From the NCBI RefSeq assembly GCF_905175385.1, contig NZ_HG992749.1, positions 1,302,001-1,366,000 on the forward strand: 64,000 nucleotides of DNA, read 5' to 3'. The notes under the pieces were generated by a model that was not told the DNA's origin, did not search any database, and worked only from the letters and a program-made list of their open reading frames with translations. Made by a program: the position numbers and the translations under genes. Source of the DNA: Vibrio sp. B1FLJ16. Lineage in GTDB: Bacteria > Pseudomonadota > Gammaproteobacteria > Enterobacterales > Vibrionaceae. This document shows positions 38,776-48,021 of the stretch, one piece after another. Each line of letters opens with the position of its first letter. Position 1 is the first letter of the stretch.

Positions 38776-39735
38776 TTACGAATTTGTAACATTTTGTGTA
38801 ATGAGTCGAAAGGCTTGATTCAGGCGTTTCATCTCTTCTTCACTACCGCGAGAGTCAGGGTGGTAGAGCTTAGATAATTGTCGGTAACGCAATTTTATTG
38901 CTTTGGATTCAGGGAGTGTCTGTGGTGTGTAACCAAATATCGCGCAGGCAAGCTCAAACTTATGGTTATCTGATTGAGACTTTGTCTTCTTAAACTCACG
39001 AAATACTTTCTCTAATTGGCGTTTTAGCTGTTTGTTTGTGAACTCCAACTCTTTAATTTTCATGTCGAGTTGTTGGGTCTGAGTTGCTTCTCTTGCTGAG
39101 CGAACGAGCTGAGTATCTCTTTGTCTTCTGTAGCCAATCCATCCAACACCAGCTATTAAGCTCATTATACCGAAAGCCATTAAAGGCTTAAGTTGTGAAA
39201 TATACGGCTCTTCGTCTGAGCGAGGAAGAAGCTCGTGTTGTACTACCGATTTTTTATCCAGCTCTTCTATTTCGGATACTTGTTTAGCCCGTAATTGGTC
39301 AAAACGCTGTTCAAGTAGCTGGTTATAGGCAGCTTCAGCTTGAGGATTATGGATAGAAGAAAGCTGATACCAGGCTTCGATCAATTCGTTAATGGAAATA
39401 TCTTTCTGATTCTTTTCTAAATAACTAGCAAGCAAATAACCGTGATCTTGTGGGTCGTTCAATGCGATGGATGTGAGCCAGTAGATTGCCAGAGAAGAGG
39501 ATGCCGGGCCTGTTAACCCACTTTCGAAATCTCGTGCTAACTGCTTTTGCGCTGGTAAATATCCCTGTTTTGCTGATTGTTCTAACCAGTATCGTACCTC
39601 TTCTTTCGAGTTGGTTGCTGATTGCTGAGCGTATTGAAATTGTTGTTCCGGGGAGGTGGGTGTCTGAGATGCGCATAGGTTGCCAGAAAGACCAGCACTT
39701 AAGATTAAGCCAAAAACAATAGTTCTGATAGACAT
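38776..39735 (-). CDS. Sel1-repeat membrane protein with cytosolic J-domain
   Basis: This 319-residue protein has a signal peptide (residues 1-22), about two Sel1-like helical repeats (YWLEQSAKQGYLPAQKQLARDF, then AIYWLTSIAL), a membrane helix at 184-201, a charged coiled-coil-like segment at about 215-250 and a C-terminal J-domain with HPD at 292-294. The repeats would be periplasmic and the J-domain cytosolic, where it could recruit DnaK. A 10-bp GC-rich hairpin ends eight bases before the start codon, and no Shine-Dalgarno is visible. The partner and target are unknown. It is downstream of the OmpA-like lipoprotein gene on the same strand. Confidence 0.8.
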   Translation of the reverse strand: MSIRTIVFGLILSAGLSGNLCASQTPTSPEQQFQYAQQSATNSKEEVRYWLEQSAKQGYLPAQKQLARDFESGLTGPASSSLAIYWLTSIALNDPQDHGYLLASYLEKNQKDISINELIEAWYQLSSIHNPQAEAAYNQLLEQRFDQLRAKQVSEIEELDKKSVVQHELLPRSDEEPYISQLKPLMAFGIMSLIAGVGWIGYRRQRDTQLVRSAREATQTQQLDMKIKELEFTNKQLKRQLEKVFREFKKTKSQSDNHKFELACAIFGYTPQTLPESKAIKLRYRQLSKLYHPDSRGSEEEMKRLNQAFRLITQNVTNS

Positions 39736-39743
39736 GAATATGT

Positions 39744-39771
39744 CAGGCCCGGGTAGATAACCCCGAGCCTG
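39744..39771 (-). other. Hairpin covering the translation start region of the J-domain gene
   Basis: On the minus strand CAGGCTCGGG pairs with CCCGGGCCTG (ten pairs, one G-U) around an eight-base loop. It lies between the lipoprotein stop and the J-domain start codon with no T tract. It could be an attenuator or an RNA control element. Confidence 0.5.
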
Positions 39772-39809
39772 CTCCGGTAATACTGATAATTACCAATGTT
39801 GCTACTAAA

Positions 39810-40478
39810 TTATTTCAGAGGCAAGATCTGGATCTCGACGCGGCGGTTACAAGCGCGGCCTTCTTTTGTGCTGTTGGAACAAATAGGGTTACGCTCACCG
39901 TAGCCACGAGCGATTGCGCGACCCGATGCAACTCCCTGTGATACAAGGAACTGACGCACCGATTCTGCGCGTCTTTCAGACAGAGTCTGGTTGTGAGATT
40001 CACCGCCTGTGCTGTCGGTGTAGCCATCGATTACAAGGCTTGTATCCGGATATTCAACAAGAATACGCGCGACACCACGAAGGGTGTTGTGGATACCAGA
40101 ATCCAGTTGGTATGAATCTGATCCAAAGCCAATACCATTTTCCATACGAAGCATAAGTTGGTTTTCACCGACACGCTGTACCTGAACACCTGAGTTCAGT
40201 AGTTGTTGGCGCAGAGCGGCTTCCTGTTGGTCAAAGTAATAACCGACGCCAGCGCCTGTTGCGCCGCCAGCAGCCGCACCGATTAAGGCGCGTTTACGTC
40301 GTTCATCGGCATTATCACCAGTTGCTAACCCGATTGCTGCACCAGCAACGGCACCAGTAATGGCACCCAGTGTGGTTGAGTTAGTTTCGTATTCACCAGT
40401 CGTGGCGTTTTGGCGTTGAGTGGCTTGACAGCCCGTAAGAGCGAGCACTAATGCCGCTGCAATAGTCAGCTTATTCAA
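39810..40478 (-). CDS. YiaD-like OmpA-family lipoprotein
   Basis: This 222-residue protein has a lipoprotein signal ending LTGC at about residue 17, then a glycine-zipper region (GAITGAVAGAAIG and GAAAGGATGAGVGYYFD, about residues 38-82) and a C-terminal OmpA-like peptidoglycan-binding domain (about 115-222, with GYTDSTG and RRVEI). The layout is that of E. coli YiaD. Such proteins anchor the outer membrane to the cell wall. It is followed closely by the J-domain gene and may share its transcript. Confidence 0.88.
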   Translation of the reverse strand: MNKLTIAAALVLALTGCQATQRQNATTGEYETNSTTLGAITGAVAGAAIGLATGDNADERRKRALIGAAAGGATGAGVGYYFDQQEAALRQQLLNSGVQVQRVGENQLMLRMENGIGFGSDSYQLDSGIHNTLRGVARILVEYPDTSLVIDGYTDSTGGESHNQTLSERRAESVRQFLVSQGVASGRAIARGYGERNPICSNSTKEGRACNRRVEIQILPLK

Positions 40479-40612
40479 AGGAAAATCTCCGTATAAAAGT
40501 GAGGCGAAACGCTGCTTTAAAATGGGACGTAAATTATTGTGCAGTCGTTGTCGACGAATGTTAAGCGAAAGTCAAGCGATGGCAGAAATTGTAACAAAGT
40601 TCATATAAACCC

Positions 40613-40708
40613 AATTATAGCCAAATAACTTCAGCAAATTTACGGTTAAAACGCTTTTTACACCCAACTCATTCTCGCTGAACCTAACATCTTGAGGTTA
40701 TTTGGGTA
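40613..40708. repeat. Candidate degenerate Vibrio intergenic repeat
   Basis: CCAAATAACTTCA (40621-40633) and TGAGGTTATTTGG (40693-40705) are complements over 13 positions allowing one G-U. The enclosed segment has ACTCATTCTCGCTG at 40667-40680, which recurs at 42421-42434 followed by a similar ATCTTG. The end resembles an intergenic repeat that I recall as common in Vibrio. Assignment is from memory. Confidence 0.45.
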
Positions 40709-40727
40709 ATAAGTGGAAATAAGAAAC

Positions 40728-41423
40728 TTATTCTACTTTATTACCCAGCATTTTTCTTGCTTGTTCACCACCAACCCCTCGATTTACAGACACTTTTCGG
40801 CCTTTCTTTAAACCGACTTCATAGTCTTCAGTGAGGTTTTTCATCGCTTCTTTTAGCTGTTTCTTGAAGGTTTCGCGATCGATGTTTTTGAATTCTTTGT
40901 CGATATAGTCGTTGATTTTATTGGCCGACTCTTCGTCTGGAGAGATAATAGGCAGCTTTTCTATGGCACCTTCGACCCAACCTGAAACAAACGAATTAAC
41001 TCGACGGGTCACCTCCGTGGCAGAGGTACCGCTACCGGCAAAACTATTGCGGAATTGGCCGGTACTTTCGTTCATCTCGCGATAGATAATATCGAATGCG
41101 AACGCTGCGAATATTGCTCGATCAGCTTCACCGATAAATTCGACACGCTTAAGCCCTTTGTGATTCAGCAGAACTGCCTCAACGCCAAATTTGGTATTAA
41201 TACCGCGGATTACTCGCAAGAGAGTGGAACTAACGTTTGAAGGCAACAAATGGGAGGATTGGGTTTTTCCCATTTTGATAAACTCAATATCGTCTTTATC
41301 CAGACCATATTTGAGCATAAGGCGATGCGCCATCTTGATGGCATTTGCGGCCTCATTGACGTTAGCAGAATTACCCAGTTCTAAACACTTGGCGATTTTT
41401 TTCAGAGCTTTTTGTTTATCCAT
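40728..41423 (-). CDS. DUF2786 protein
   Basis: This 231-residue protein begins with a DUF2786 domain: residues 3-40 carry KALKKIAKCLELGNSANVNEA then KMAHRLMLKYGL. The middle holds an FAAFAFDIIYREMN stretch and the end is lysine-rich (KKGRKVSVNRG), suggesting nucleic-acid contact. The function is not known to me. The frame reaches a TTG at 41429, but the ATG at 41423 is the natural start. It lies between the repeat at 40613 and a perfect 9-bp hairpin at 41522. Confidence 0.8.
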   Translation of the reverse strand: MDKQKALKKIAKCLELGNSANVNEAANAIKMAHRLMLKYGLDKDDIEFIKMGKTQSSHLLPSNVSSTLLRVIRGINTKFGVEAVLLNHKGLKRVEFIGEADRAIFAAFAFDIIYREMNESTGQFRNSFAGSGTSATEVTRRVNSFVSGWVEGAIEKLPIISPDEESANKINDYIDKEFKNIDRETFKKQLKEAMKNLTEDYEVGLKKGRKVSVNRGVGGEQARKMLGNKVE

Positions 41424-41521
41424 CGACAACCAGTAACGAGAGCAGAAATTTTACGAAGTCGAACATATTACCTTTTTTGACATAAAAACGAAATACGATG
41501 CATGTTCTAACTTAGGGGATT

Positions 41522-41544
41522 CAGCCTCGTATAACACGAGGCTG
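41522..41544. repeat. 9-bp perfect hairpin
   Basis: CAGCCTCGT and ACGAGGCTG flank an ATAAC loop between the DUF3334 and DUF2786 genes. There is no T tract on either strand, so it is not a typical terminator. Confidence 0.5.
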
Positions 41545-41588
41545 GATGGTTAAGAGTTAACTTGATGCAGGATTCAAAAGCCTTAACC

Positions 41589-42269
41589 TTACAAGCCTAG
41601 TTGGTCTAGTAAGTCATCAGCATCATCTTTTGTGTTTGTACTATGAGCTTGTTTTTCTGACATTTCTTTACGTGTTGCTTCCAAAATGTCATCTGGGTTC
41701 TCGTCTTCAGCGATTTCAAACTCTTCAAGTTGAATGAATTCGGTCTTGTCCATCGCCAGTTCAAGATAAAAGATGTTGTTGTTGGCCGTAGAGAAGGTAA
41801 CACGGCGGGCCTGAGGGCGATCAAGATTGGTGTCTACCTGCAAGATCACCTGTTTATTGAGTGCCAGCATTTTAGGCTGATTTTGCGTGATGTTAGTTTG
41901 TAACTCTTTGCGGATTTTGTTGGTGAAATCACCTACTAATTGGTTCATCAGTTCACCAAGCACATCAGCAACTTCATCTGAGGTATGCGAGATTGCCAGT
42001 TCCTCTTCAGGCATTCCCATATTGCGCATGTAGTTGGTGTAAATCTCGAGGGCTGCTTTAGCAGTAAAATTAATCACAACTAAGCCGCTGAAGCCGCCAT
42101 CAAACAGAACAAAACAACCAAAATCGGGCTTGAGGCTGGTTTTGTTGATCTTTTGCACCATTGCGGAATAGCTTACTTGCGAAGAGGTTGCTGTGGTAAG
42201 TACGCCAGAAACAGACTGGCAAAGTTTCAGAAGAATATCTTCATTGGTTACTACTTTATTCTTTTTCAT
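41589..42269 (-). CDS. DUF3334 (CheX-like) protein
   Basis: This 226-residue protein fits DUF3334. Its core resembles the CheX/CheC fold: a DVLGELMNQLVGDF stretch near residues 102-115 has the Glu-x-x-Asn pattern that in CheX removes phosphate from CheY. The C-terminal third is acidic and probably disordered (EDENPDD and KDDADDLLDQ). A role in signalling is an inference from the motif. No membrane segment. It has its own promoter region upstream at 42270-42420, which contains the second copy of the ACTCATTCTCGCTG segment. Confidence 0.75.
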   Translation of the reverse strand: MKKNKVVTNEDILLKLCQSVSGVLTTATSSQVSYSAMVQKINKTSLKPDFGCFVLFDGGFSGLVVINFTAKAALEIYTNYMRNMGMPEEELAISHTSDEVADVLGELMNQLVGDFTNKIRKELQTNITQNQPKMLALNKQVILQVDTNLDRPQARRVTFSTANNNIFYLELAMDKTEFIQLEEFEIAEDENPDDILEATRKEMSEKQAHSTNTKDDADDLLDQLGL

Positions 42270-42532
42270 TCTTAAAGCTCATACAGAAAGGCTATTTCTG
42301 TCTCAATGTAAGGCATTAATAGTGTAAAAAGAAAGCATAAGTTTAAATCTTGTATTGAGATTCTGATTTAATCGCTTTTTCAAATGTTGTAAAGTGATCA
42401 AATCCTAAAAATTTCATACCACTCATTCTCGCTGCGCATCTTGTCATTGCCCGATTAGCATAACTGCGGAATGAGTAAAATAATTACATAACCCGCAGCT
42501 GATAGGATCAGCGCAGTAGGGGCAGGAAGCAA

Positions 42533-45500
42533 ATGTTACCAAGATTACACTCGCAAACTGATGTCGATCCTCTTGTTCTGACTTATCTGAAGGAGCTTGA
42601 ACAAGCAGGATTTTCTGGCGATATAGAAAGCCAATATTCAAGCCGACTAGCGGTAGCTACTGATAACAGTGTCTACCAGCAACTTCCTCAGGCGGTTGTC
42701 CATCCTAAAACGACTCAAGACGTTGCACTTATTGGTAAGCTGAGCAATCAAGAAAAGTACGAACGAATTACGTTTTCACCTCGCGGTGGTGGTACGGGCA
42801 CTAACGGCCAGTCGTTGACGAAAGGCATCGTGGTTGATTTGTCGCGCCATATGAACAAGGTGCTTGAAATCAACGAAAAAGAGGGGTGGGTGCGTGTTCA
42901 AACTGGTGTCATAAAGGATCAGCTGAATGATGCGGTTCGTCCGTTTGGCTATTTCTTCTCTCCTGATTTATCAACCAGTAACCGCGCTACGATAGGCGGT
43001 ATGGTAAATACGGATGCTTCCGGTCAGGGCTCGCTGAAATACGGCAAAACGTCTGATCATGTGCTGTCACTGCAAGCGGTATTTGCTGATGGCTCTGTAT
43101 TAGAATCTGACTTGTCTCATGGTTATCCGAAAGAAGGCGAGTTTGCTGCAACCGCACTTAGCGTTACTGAATCGGTATGTCGAGAAAAACGTCAGCAAAT
43201 CAACGACAAGTTCCCACCTTTAAACCGCTTCTTGACCGGATATGACTTAAAGAACGCCCTAGATGAGCTGACTGACAGTTTTGATATTACGCGTGTCTTG
43301 TGTGGTGCAGAAGGTTCTCTTGCCTTCATCACCGAAGCTAAGTTGAATCTAACGCGTATCCCTAAAGTGCGAACCTTGGTTAACGTTAAATACAACAGTT
43401 TTGATTCTGCATTACGCAATGCGCCACTGATGGTTCAGGCGAATGCGATGTCTGTAGAAACGGTTGACTCAAAAGTTCTTAACCTAGCAAAACAAGACAT
43501 TGTCTGGCATACGGTGAGCGATTTAATCACTGACGTACCTGATAAAGAGATGCTTGGTATCAATATGGTGGAATACGCCGGCGAGGATGAAGAGGAAATC
43601 GCGTCTCAAGTTGCCGCGTTAACAGCCAAGCTCGACACCATGCTGGAAACAGAAGAGGCGGGTATCATCGGATACCAGGTGTGCAATGATGTAGCGAGTA
43701 TCGGCCGTATTTACAATATGCGTAAGAAAGCGGTAGGTCTGCTCGGAGCGGCTAAAGGTCGCGCTAAACCTGTACCATTTGCAGAAGACACTTGTGTTCC
43801 TCCTGAAAACTTAGCGGATTTTATTGCCGAGTTCCGTGAGCTGTTGGATGGAAAGTCTCTGAATTACGGCATGTTCGGCCACGTTGATGCAGGCGTATTA
43901 CACGTTCGTCCGGCGCTGGATCTCTGCGACCCGCACCAGGAAGCTCTGATGCATGAAGTGTCGGATGAAGTCGTTAAGCTGGTAGCGAAGTACGGCGGTT
44001 TGATGTGGGGCGAGCACGGTAAAGGCTTCCGTTCTGAGTATGGCCCTGAGTTCTTCGGTGAAGAGCTGTTTACCGAGCTTAAACGTGTAAAAGCTGCATT
44101 TGACCCGCACAATAAAATGAACCCGGGCAAAATCTGTACACCGTTAAACAGTGATGCGGAACTGGTGAAAGTCACCGATACCAAACGTGGTTACTTTGAC
44201 CGTCAGATTGATGTTCAGGTCCGTGATAGCTTTAAGCAAGCGATGGAATGTAACGGCAACGGTTTGTGCTTCAACTATGACACCAGCTCTCCGATGTGTC
44301 CGTCCATGAAAGTAACTGCTGACCGTCGCCATTCTCCAAAAGGGCGTGCTGGCTTAGTGCGCGAGTGGCTCCGTCAGTTGACTGAGCAAGGTATTGATAT
44401 TCTGGATCTGGAAAAACAGGCTCTGGAAAATAAAGCTTCTATCAAAACGATGATCGACCGTGTACGTAACTCGATTAACCGTCGTCATGAATATGATTTT
44501 TCGCATGAAGTCTATGAAGCAATGAATGGCTGTCTTGCTTGTAAGGCTTGTGCCAGCCAGTGTCCGATTAAAGTGGATGTACCAAGCTTCCGCTCTCGCT
44601 TTCTGAACATTTACCATTCTCGCTACCAGCGTCCAGCCAAAGATTACTTGGTGGCAAACATTGAAACTATGTTACCGCTAATGGCTAAAGCACCAAGCGT
44701 CGTGAACGGTGTTCTTAAACAATCTTGGGTTAAAAGCCTGACGGCATCGACGGTAGGCTATGTGGACGCTCCGCTGTTGTCTGTCCCGACTTTGCAAAAG
44801 CGTATCGATTCTCTGACTACAAGTTATGACCTCAAGGCGTTGTCTGGATTATCTTCAGAAGAGAAGAGTAAGCATGTACTGATTGTTCAGGACCCGTTTA
44901 CCAGCTATTACGATGCAGAAGTCGTGGAAGACTTTGTTAAGCTGGTCAGAAAGCTGGGAATGAATCCGGTTCTGCTGCCGTTTAAACCAAATGGTAAGGC
45001 TCAGCATATTAAAGGCTTTTTAGGTAAGTTCTCTGAAACAGCAGCAGACACGGCTAAGTTTTTAGGGTTAGTTGCTGATCTGGGTATACCGATGGTTGGT
45101 GTTGATCCTGCTTTAGTGCTTTGCTACCGGGATGAGTACGTAGAAGTACTTGGTAATAAACGCGGTGATTTCGATGTTCTGACAGCACACGAATGGTTGT
45201 ACCCAAGGTTGAAGGATTTTGCAGTGGTAGAATCCGGACAACAAGAACCATGGTACCTGTTTGCGCATTGTACAGAAAAGACCAAAATGCCAAATGCCGA
45301 AAAAGAGTGGGGGGCTATTTTTGCTCACTTTGGCGGGGTACTTAATACCGTACCAGTTGGCTGTTGTGGTATGGCAGGGACGTTTGGGCACGAAGTCGAT
45401 AAGTTGTCAATGTCGAAAGACATTTACAATCTGAGCTGGAAGCCAAATTTAGATAAGCTGGATAATGAGCGGTGCTTAATAACCGGCTACTCTTGTCGAA

Positions 45501-45568
45501 GCCAGGTTAAACGCTTTGAAGGAACTAAGCCAAAACATCCGGTCCAAGCGCTACTAACACTCGTATAA
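42533..45568 (+). CDS. ydiJ: YdiJ-type FAD and Fe-S oxidoreductase (D-2-hydroxyglutarate dehydrogenase family)
   Basis: This 1011-residue protein matches E. coli YdiJ (1018). The N-terminal half is an FAD_binding_4 domain (RGGGTGTNGQS near residue 85; then FAD-oxidase C). The middle has CNGNGLCF and a CLACKACASQCP four-cysteine cluster for 4Fe-4S, and the C terminus holds a CCG domain (VGCCGMAG). The E. coli protein oxidises D-2-hydroxyglutarate and feeds electrons to the respiratory chain. The start ATG has AGGAAG upstream. A terminator follows, so it is transcribed alone. Confidence 0.92.
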   Translation: MLPRLHSQTDVDPLVLTYLKELEQAGFSGDIESQYSSRLAVATDNSVYQQLPQAVVHPKTTQDVALIGKLSNQEKYERITFSPRGGGTGTNGQSLTKGIVVDLSRHMNKVLEINEKEGWVRVQTGVIKDQLNDAVRPFGYFFSPDLSTSNRATIGGMVNTDASGQGSLKYGKTSDHVLSLQAVFADGSVLESDLSHGYPKEGEFAATALSVTESVCREKRQQINDKFPPLNRFLTGYDLKNALDELTDSFDITRVLCGAEGSLAFITEAKLNLTRIPKVRTLVNVKYNSFDSALRNAPLMVQANAMSVETVDSKVLNLAKQDIVWHTVSDLITDVPDKEMLGINMVEYAGEDEEEIASQVAALTAKLDTMLETEEAGIIGYQVCNDVASIGRIYNMRKKAVGLLGAAKGRAKPVPFAEDTCVPPENLADFIAEFRELLDGKSLNYGMFGHVDAGVLHVRPALDLCDPHQEALMHEVSDEVVKLVAKYGGLMWGEHGKGFRSEYGPEFFGEELFTELKRVKAAFDPHNKMNPGKICTPLNSDAELVKVTDTKRGYFDRQIDVQVRDSFKQAMECNGNGLCFNYDTSSPMCPSMKVTADRRHSPKGRAGLVREWLRQLTEQGIDILDLEKQALENKASIKTMIDRVRNSINRRHEYDFSHEVYEAMNGCLACKACASQCPIKVDVPSFRSRFLNIYHSRYQRPAKDYLVANIETMLPLMAKAPSVVNGVLKQSWVKSLTASTVGYVDAPLLSVPTLQKRIDSLTTSYDLKALSGLSSEEKSKHVLIVQDPFTSYYDAEVVEDFVKLVRKLGMNPVLLPFKPNGKAQHIKGFLGKFSETAADTAKFLGLVADLGIPMVGVDPALVLCYRDEYVEVLGNKRGDFDVLTAHEWLYPRLKDFAVVESGQQEPWYLFAHCTEKTKMPNAEKEWGAIFAHFGGVLNTVPVGCCGMAGTFGHEVDKLSMSKDIYNLSWKPNLDKLDNERCLITGYSCRSQVKRFEGTKPKHPVQALLTLV

Positions 45569-45586
45569 TTACATTTAGTACAAATT

Positions 45587-45612
45587 AAGCCCAGTTCTAC
45601 TGGGCTTTTTTA
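45587..45612 (+). terminator. Intrinsic terminator after ydiJ
   Basis: AAGCCCAG and CTGGGCTT stem with TTCTA loop and a run of T. Confidence 0.9.
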
Positions 45613-45633
45613 GGATTAGAAAGGACTCCAATC

Positions 45634-46104
45634 TTGAGAAAATTGAGAAAGCTAGAACTAAGAGTGCCACCTGTTGCTGTTTTCTTGCTGGTGGTTTTAT
45701 TGATGTATTTACTGAAAGGTTTGGCGCCGGGCTTTACGGTAACGGTACCTTTTCTGAAATTTGTTGTCGCAGGTTTAGTCCTGCTATCGGGCTATATCGG
45801 TATTGCCGGAGTTTATGAATTTCGGAAAGTAAAAACTACGGTTAATCCGGTTAAACCAGAGAAGGCTTCAACTGTAGTAAATACAGGCGTTTTCGCTTAT
45901 ACCCGCAATCCGATGTACGTTGCGTTACTGTTGCTTATTATTGCGTTAGGGCTATGGTGGCAACATTTAAGCGTGATTGTCTGTGGCGCTCTTTTCGTAT
46001 CTTATATGAACCGATACCAGATAAAACCGGAAGAACACGTCTTGGAGCGTCTGTTTGGTGAAGAGTACCTGAAATATAAAAACCGCGTGCGTCGCTGGAT
46101 ATAA
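45634..46104 (+). CDS. Isoprenylcysteine-methyltransferase-like membrane methyltransferase
   Basis: This 156-residue membrane protein has about four hydrophobic segments and the ICMT/PEMT-family core: GVFAYTRNPMYVAL (NPMY is the conserved turn) and a C-terminal EEHVLERLFGEEYLKYKNRVRRW. In this family that end binds S-adenosylmethionine. Bacterial substrates are unknown. The start is a TTG at 45634 with AAGGA eight bases upstream, so it would be missed by ATG-only scans. It lies right after the ydiJ terminator and converges on a LysR gene. Confidence 0.85.
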   Translation: MRKLRKLELRVPPVAVFLLVVLLMYLLKGLAPGFTVTVPFLKFVVAGLVLLSGYIGIAGVYEFRKVKTTVNPVKPEKASTVVNTGVFAYTRNPMYVALLLLIIALGLWWQHLSVIVCGALFVSYMNRYQIKPEEHVLERLFGEEYLKYKNRVRRWI

Positions 46105-46138
46105 CGCGACTTTTAACATCTTAGTGCACAGAGTTAGT

Positions 46139-47041
46139 CTACATCCTACCTGGTGGTCTTTTGGCGAAATCTTCCACGACGAAATCGATGAGTGCTCTGA
46201 CCTTTCGAGGCACGACATTTCCTTCGAGATAAACAGCATTAATCGGGTGGGTTTTCATGCTGTATTCTCTAAGCAGTTTTACCAGCCGCCCGCTTTCAAG
46301 ATCTCGTTGTAAAACGAAATCGGGACAGATTGCGATTCCTCGCCCATCTATCGCCCAGTCTTTTGCAATTCGAGCGCTATTGACCATCAAGTTTCTGTCT
46401 GGCACGACGGATACTTCTTCTTTTCCTCTGTAAAACCACCATTTATTGTGGCCTCTTCGGTTGGTATCGATAATACAGAAATGTTCACTAAGCTCCTGAG
46501 GTGTGTTTGGGGTTCCTCGCTGAGTAAGGTATTCCGGAGAGGCAACAACACAACTGGTGATCTCGCCAAGTTTTCTTACTTTCAAGGTTGCCGTATCAGG
46601 AAGCCCTATACGGAATGCTAAATCAATACCATCCTTTGCTAAGTCAACGTACGAGTCGCTTAAGCGCAGATCGATAGAGAGCTGCGGATGAAGGGCTGAA
46701 AAACGGCTAAGCAAGCCAGTAATGTAGATCTCTCCAAAAGTTAATGGCGCTGACACCCTCAGAACACCAGTCAGCCCTTTCGACTCTTCAGATATTGCGC
46801 CAAGCAGATCATCCAGTTCATCTAATAGACTAGGAGCACGTGCAAGTAATTCCTGGCCTGTTGGTGTCAAGCCTACCTTGCGAGTGGTTCTCTGCAATAA
46901 CTGTGCGCCAATTTTCTCTTCCAACTGAGCGACATATTTAGAAGTGATTCGGTTAGATACACCGAGCCTTTGTGCCGCTTCGGTAAAGGAGCCCGTTTGA
47001 GCAGTTGCAACAAACGCTTTTAAGCCATCAATTAAGTCCAT
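46139..47041 (-). CDS. LysR-family regulator
   Basis: This 300-residue protein has an N-terminal winged helix-turn-helix (residues 3-62, with AFVATAQTGSFTEAAQRLGVSNR) and a C-terminal effector-binding domain (about 88-295). It is divergent from ygiD-yqjG, the usual arrangement for a LysR regulator and its targets, so it probably senses an aromatic or quinone compound. GATTAT and ATAATC (47071-47090) lie between the two starts. The effector is not known. Confidence 0.9.
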   Translation of the reverse strand: MDLIDGLKAFVATAQTGSFTEAAQRLGVSNRITSKYVAQLEEKIGAQLLQRTTRKVGLTPTGQELLARAPSLLDELDDLLGAISEESKGLTGVLRVSAPLTFGEIYITGLLSRFSALHPQLSIDLRLSDSYVDLAKDGIDLAFRIGLPDTATLKVRKLGEITSCVVASPEYLTQRGTPNTPQELSEHFCIIDTNRRGHNKWWFYRGKEEVSVVPDRNLMVNSARIAKDWAIDGRGIAICPDFVLQRDLESGRLVKLLREYSMKTHPINAVYLEGNVVPRKVRALIDFVVEDFAKRPPGRM

Positions 47042-47070
47042 GTTATCAACTCAATTAGGAATATATTGTG

Positions 47071-47090
47071 GATTATCATTCTACATAATC
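47071..47090. promoter_or_regulatory. Candidate LysR-type operator
   Basis: GATTAT-N8-ATAATC is a perfect inverted repeat of the T-N11-A kind in the divergent promoter region of the LysR gene and ygiD. Confidence 0.5.
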
Positions 47091-47178
47091 GCCATTGTAT
47101 TGAAAGTTTGGTGAAGACATAATTTCCCCATACCGAACAGATAAGCCACAATAATGTTGGCCAGATAAGGAAAGAACG

Positions 47179-48003
47179 ATGAGCGTTATGTCCTCACTAC
47201 AAAAGCTGAAAGAAAGATTTAAAGCCTCACCAAGAATGCCAGTGGTATTTCTTGGTCATGGCTCCCCGATGAATGTCATTGAGGATAATGAGTTTACTCG
47301 CAGCTGGGCGGAACTTGGTCGTACTTTACCAAGACCTCAGGCGATACTCGTTGTTTCTGCTCACTGGATGACTCAGGGTAGCACGTTAGTCGATGTTTCA
47401 GCACTGCCTCGTACTATTCATGACTTTTACGGTTTTCCTGATGCGTTATACGAGAAGCAATACCCAGCTAAAGGTCACCCGCAGCTGGCTAATGAAGTAG
47501 CGGCTTTACTGTCAGATCATAATGTACACACCGATGATAAGTGGGGATTAGATCATGGGGCATGGTCGGTATTAAACTCGATGTTTCCTGCTGCAGATGT
47601 GCCAGTTTTCCAGCTATCCATTGATATTACTAAAGACATGAACTGGCATCTGAGCATAGGAAAAAAATTAGCTGAATTACGTAACCGTGGTGTGCTGATA
47701 CTTGGTTCGGGCAATATTGTTCACAATCTAAGAGCCCTACAGTTCGATGGTAAACCCCATGACTGGGCAATTGAATTTGATCAGTACGTCGCCGAGCACT
47801 TGAATAAACGTGACTTTAAATCGTTAACTGATATCGCTTCGATGGGAAGCCTCCTGCGTATCGCTAACCCGACATTAGAGCACTATGCACCAGCCTTGAC
47901 GATTGCCGGTGCCTCTAGTTTAAAAGATGAACTCGTTTATACCTCTGAAGGGGTTGAGTTAGGCTCTATTTCAATGCGCTCATTTGTTTTTAGTGGCGCT
48001 TAG
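47179..48003 (+). CDS. ygiD: Class III extradiol dioxygenase (4,5-DOPA dioxygenase type)
   Basis: This 274-residue protein fits the YgiD family. The metal-binding His are in FLGHGSPMN (residue 29), and the pair SAHWMTQG and GLDHGAWSVL give further ligands. These enzymes open catechol rings. AAGGA precedes the start at 47179, and a second ATG follows three codons later. It is 18 bases before yqjG, so they form an operon with the divergent LysR regulator. Confidence 0.88.
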   Translation: MSVMSSLQKLKERFKASPRMPVVFLGHGSPMNVIEDNEFTRSWAELGRTLPRPQAILVVSAHWMTQGSTLVDVSALPRTIHDFYGFPDALYEKQYPAKGHPQLANEVAALLSDHNVHTDDKWGLDHGAWSVLNSMFPAADVPVFQLSIDITKDMNWHLSIGKKLAELRNRGVLILGSGNIVHNLRALQFDGKPHDWAIEFDQYVAEHLNKRDFKSLTDIASMGSLLRIANPTLEHYAPALTIAGASSLKDELVYTSEGVELGSISMRSFVFSGA

Positions 48004-48021
48004 TTTTTTGAGGATAAAATT

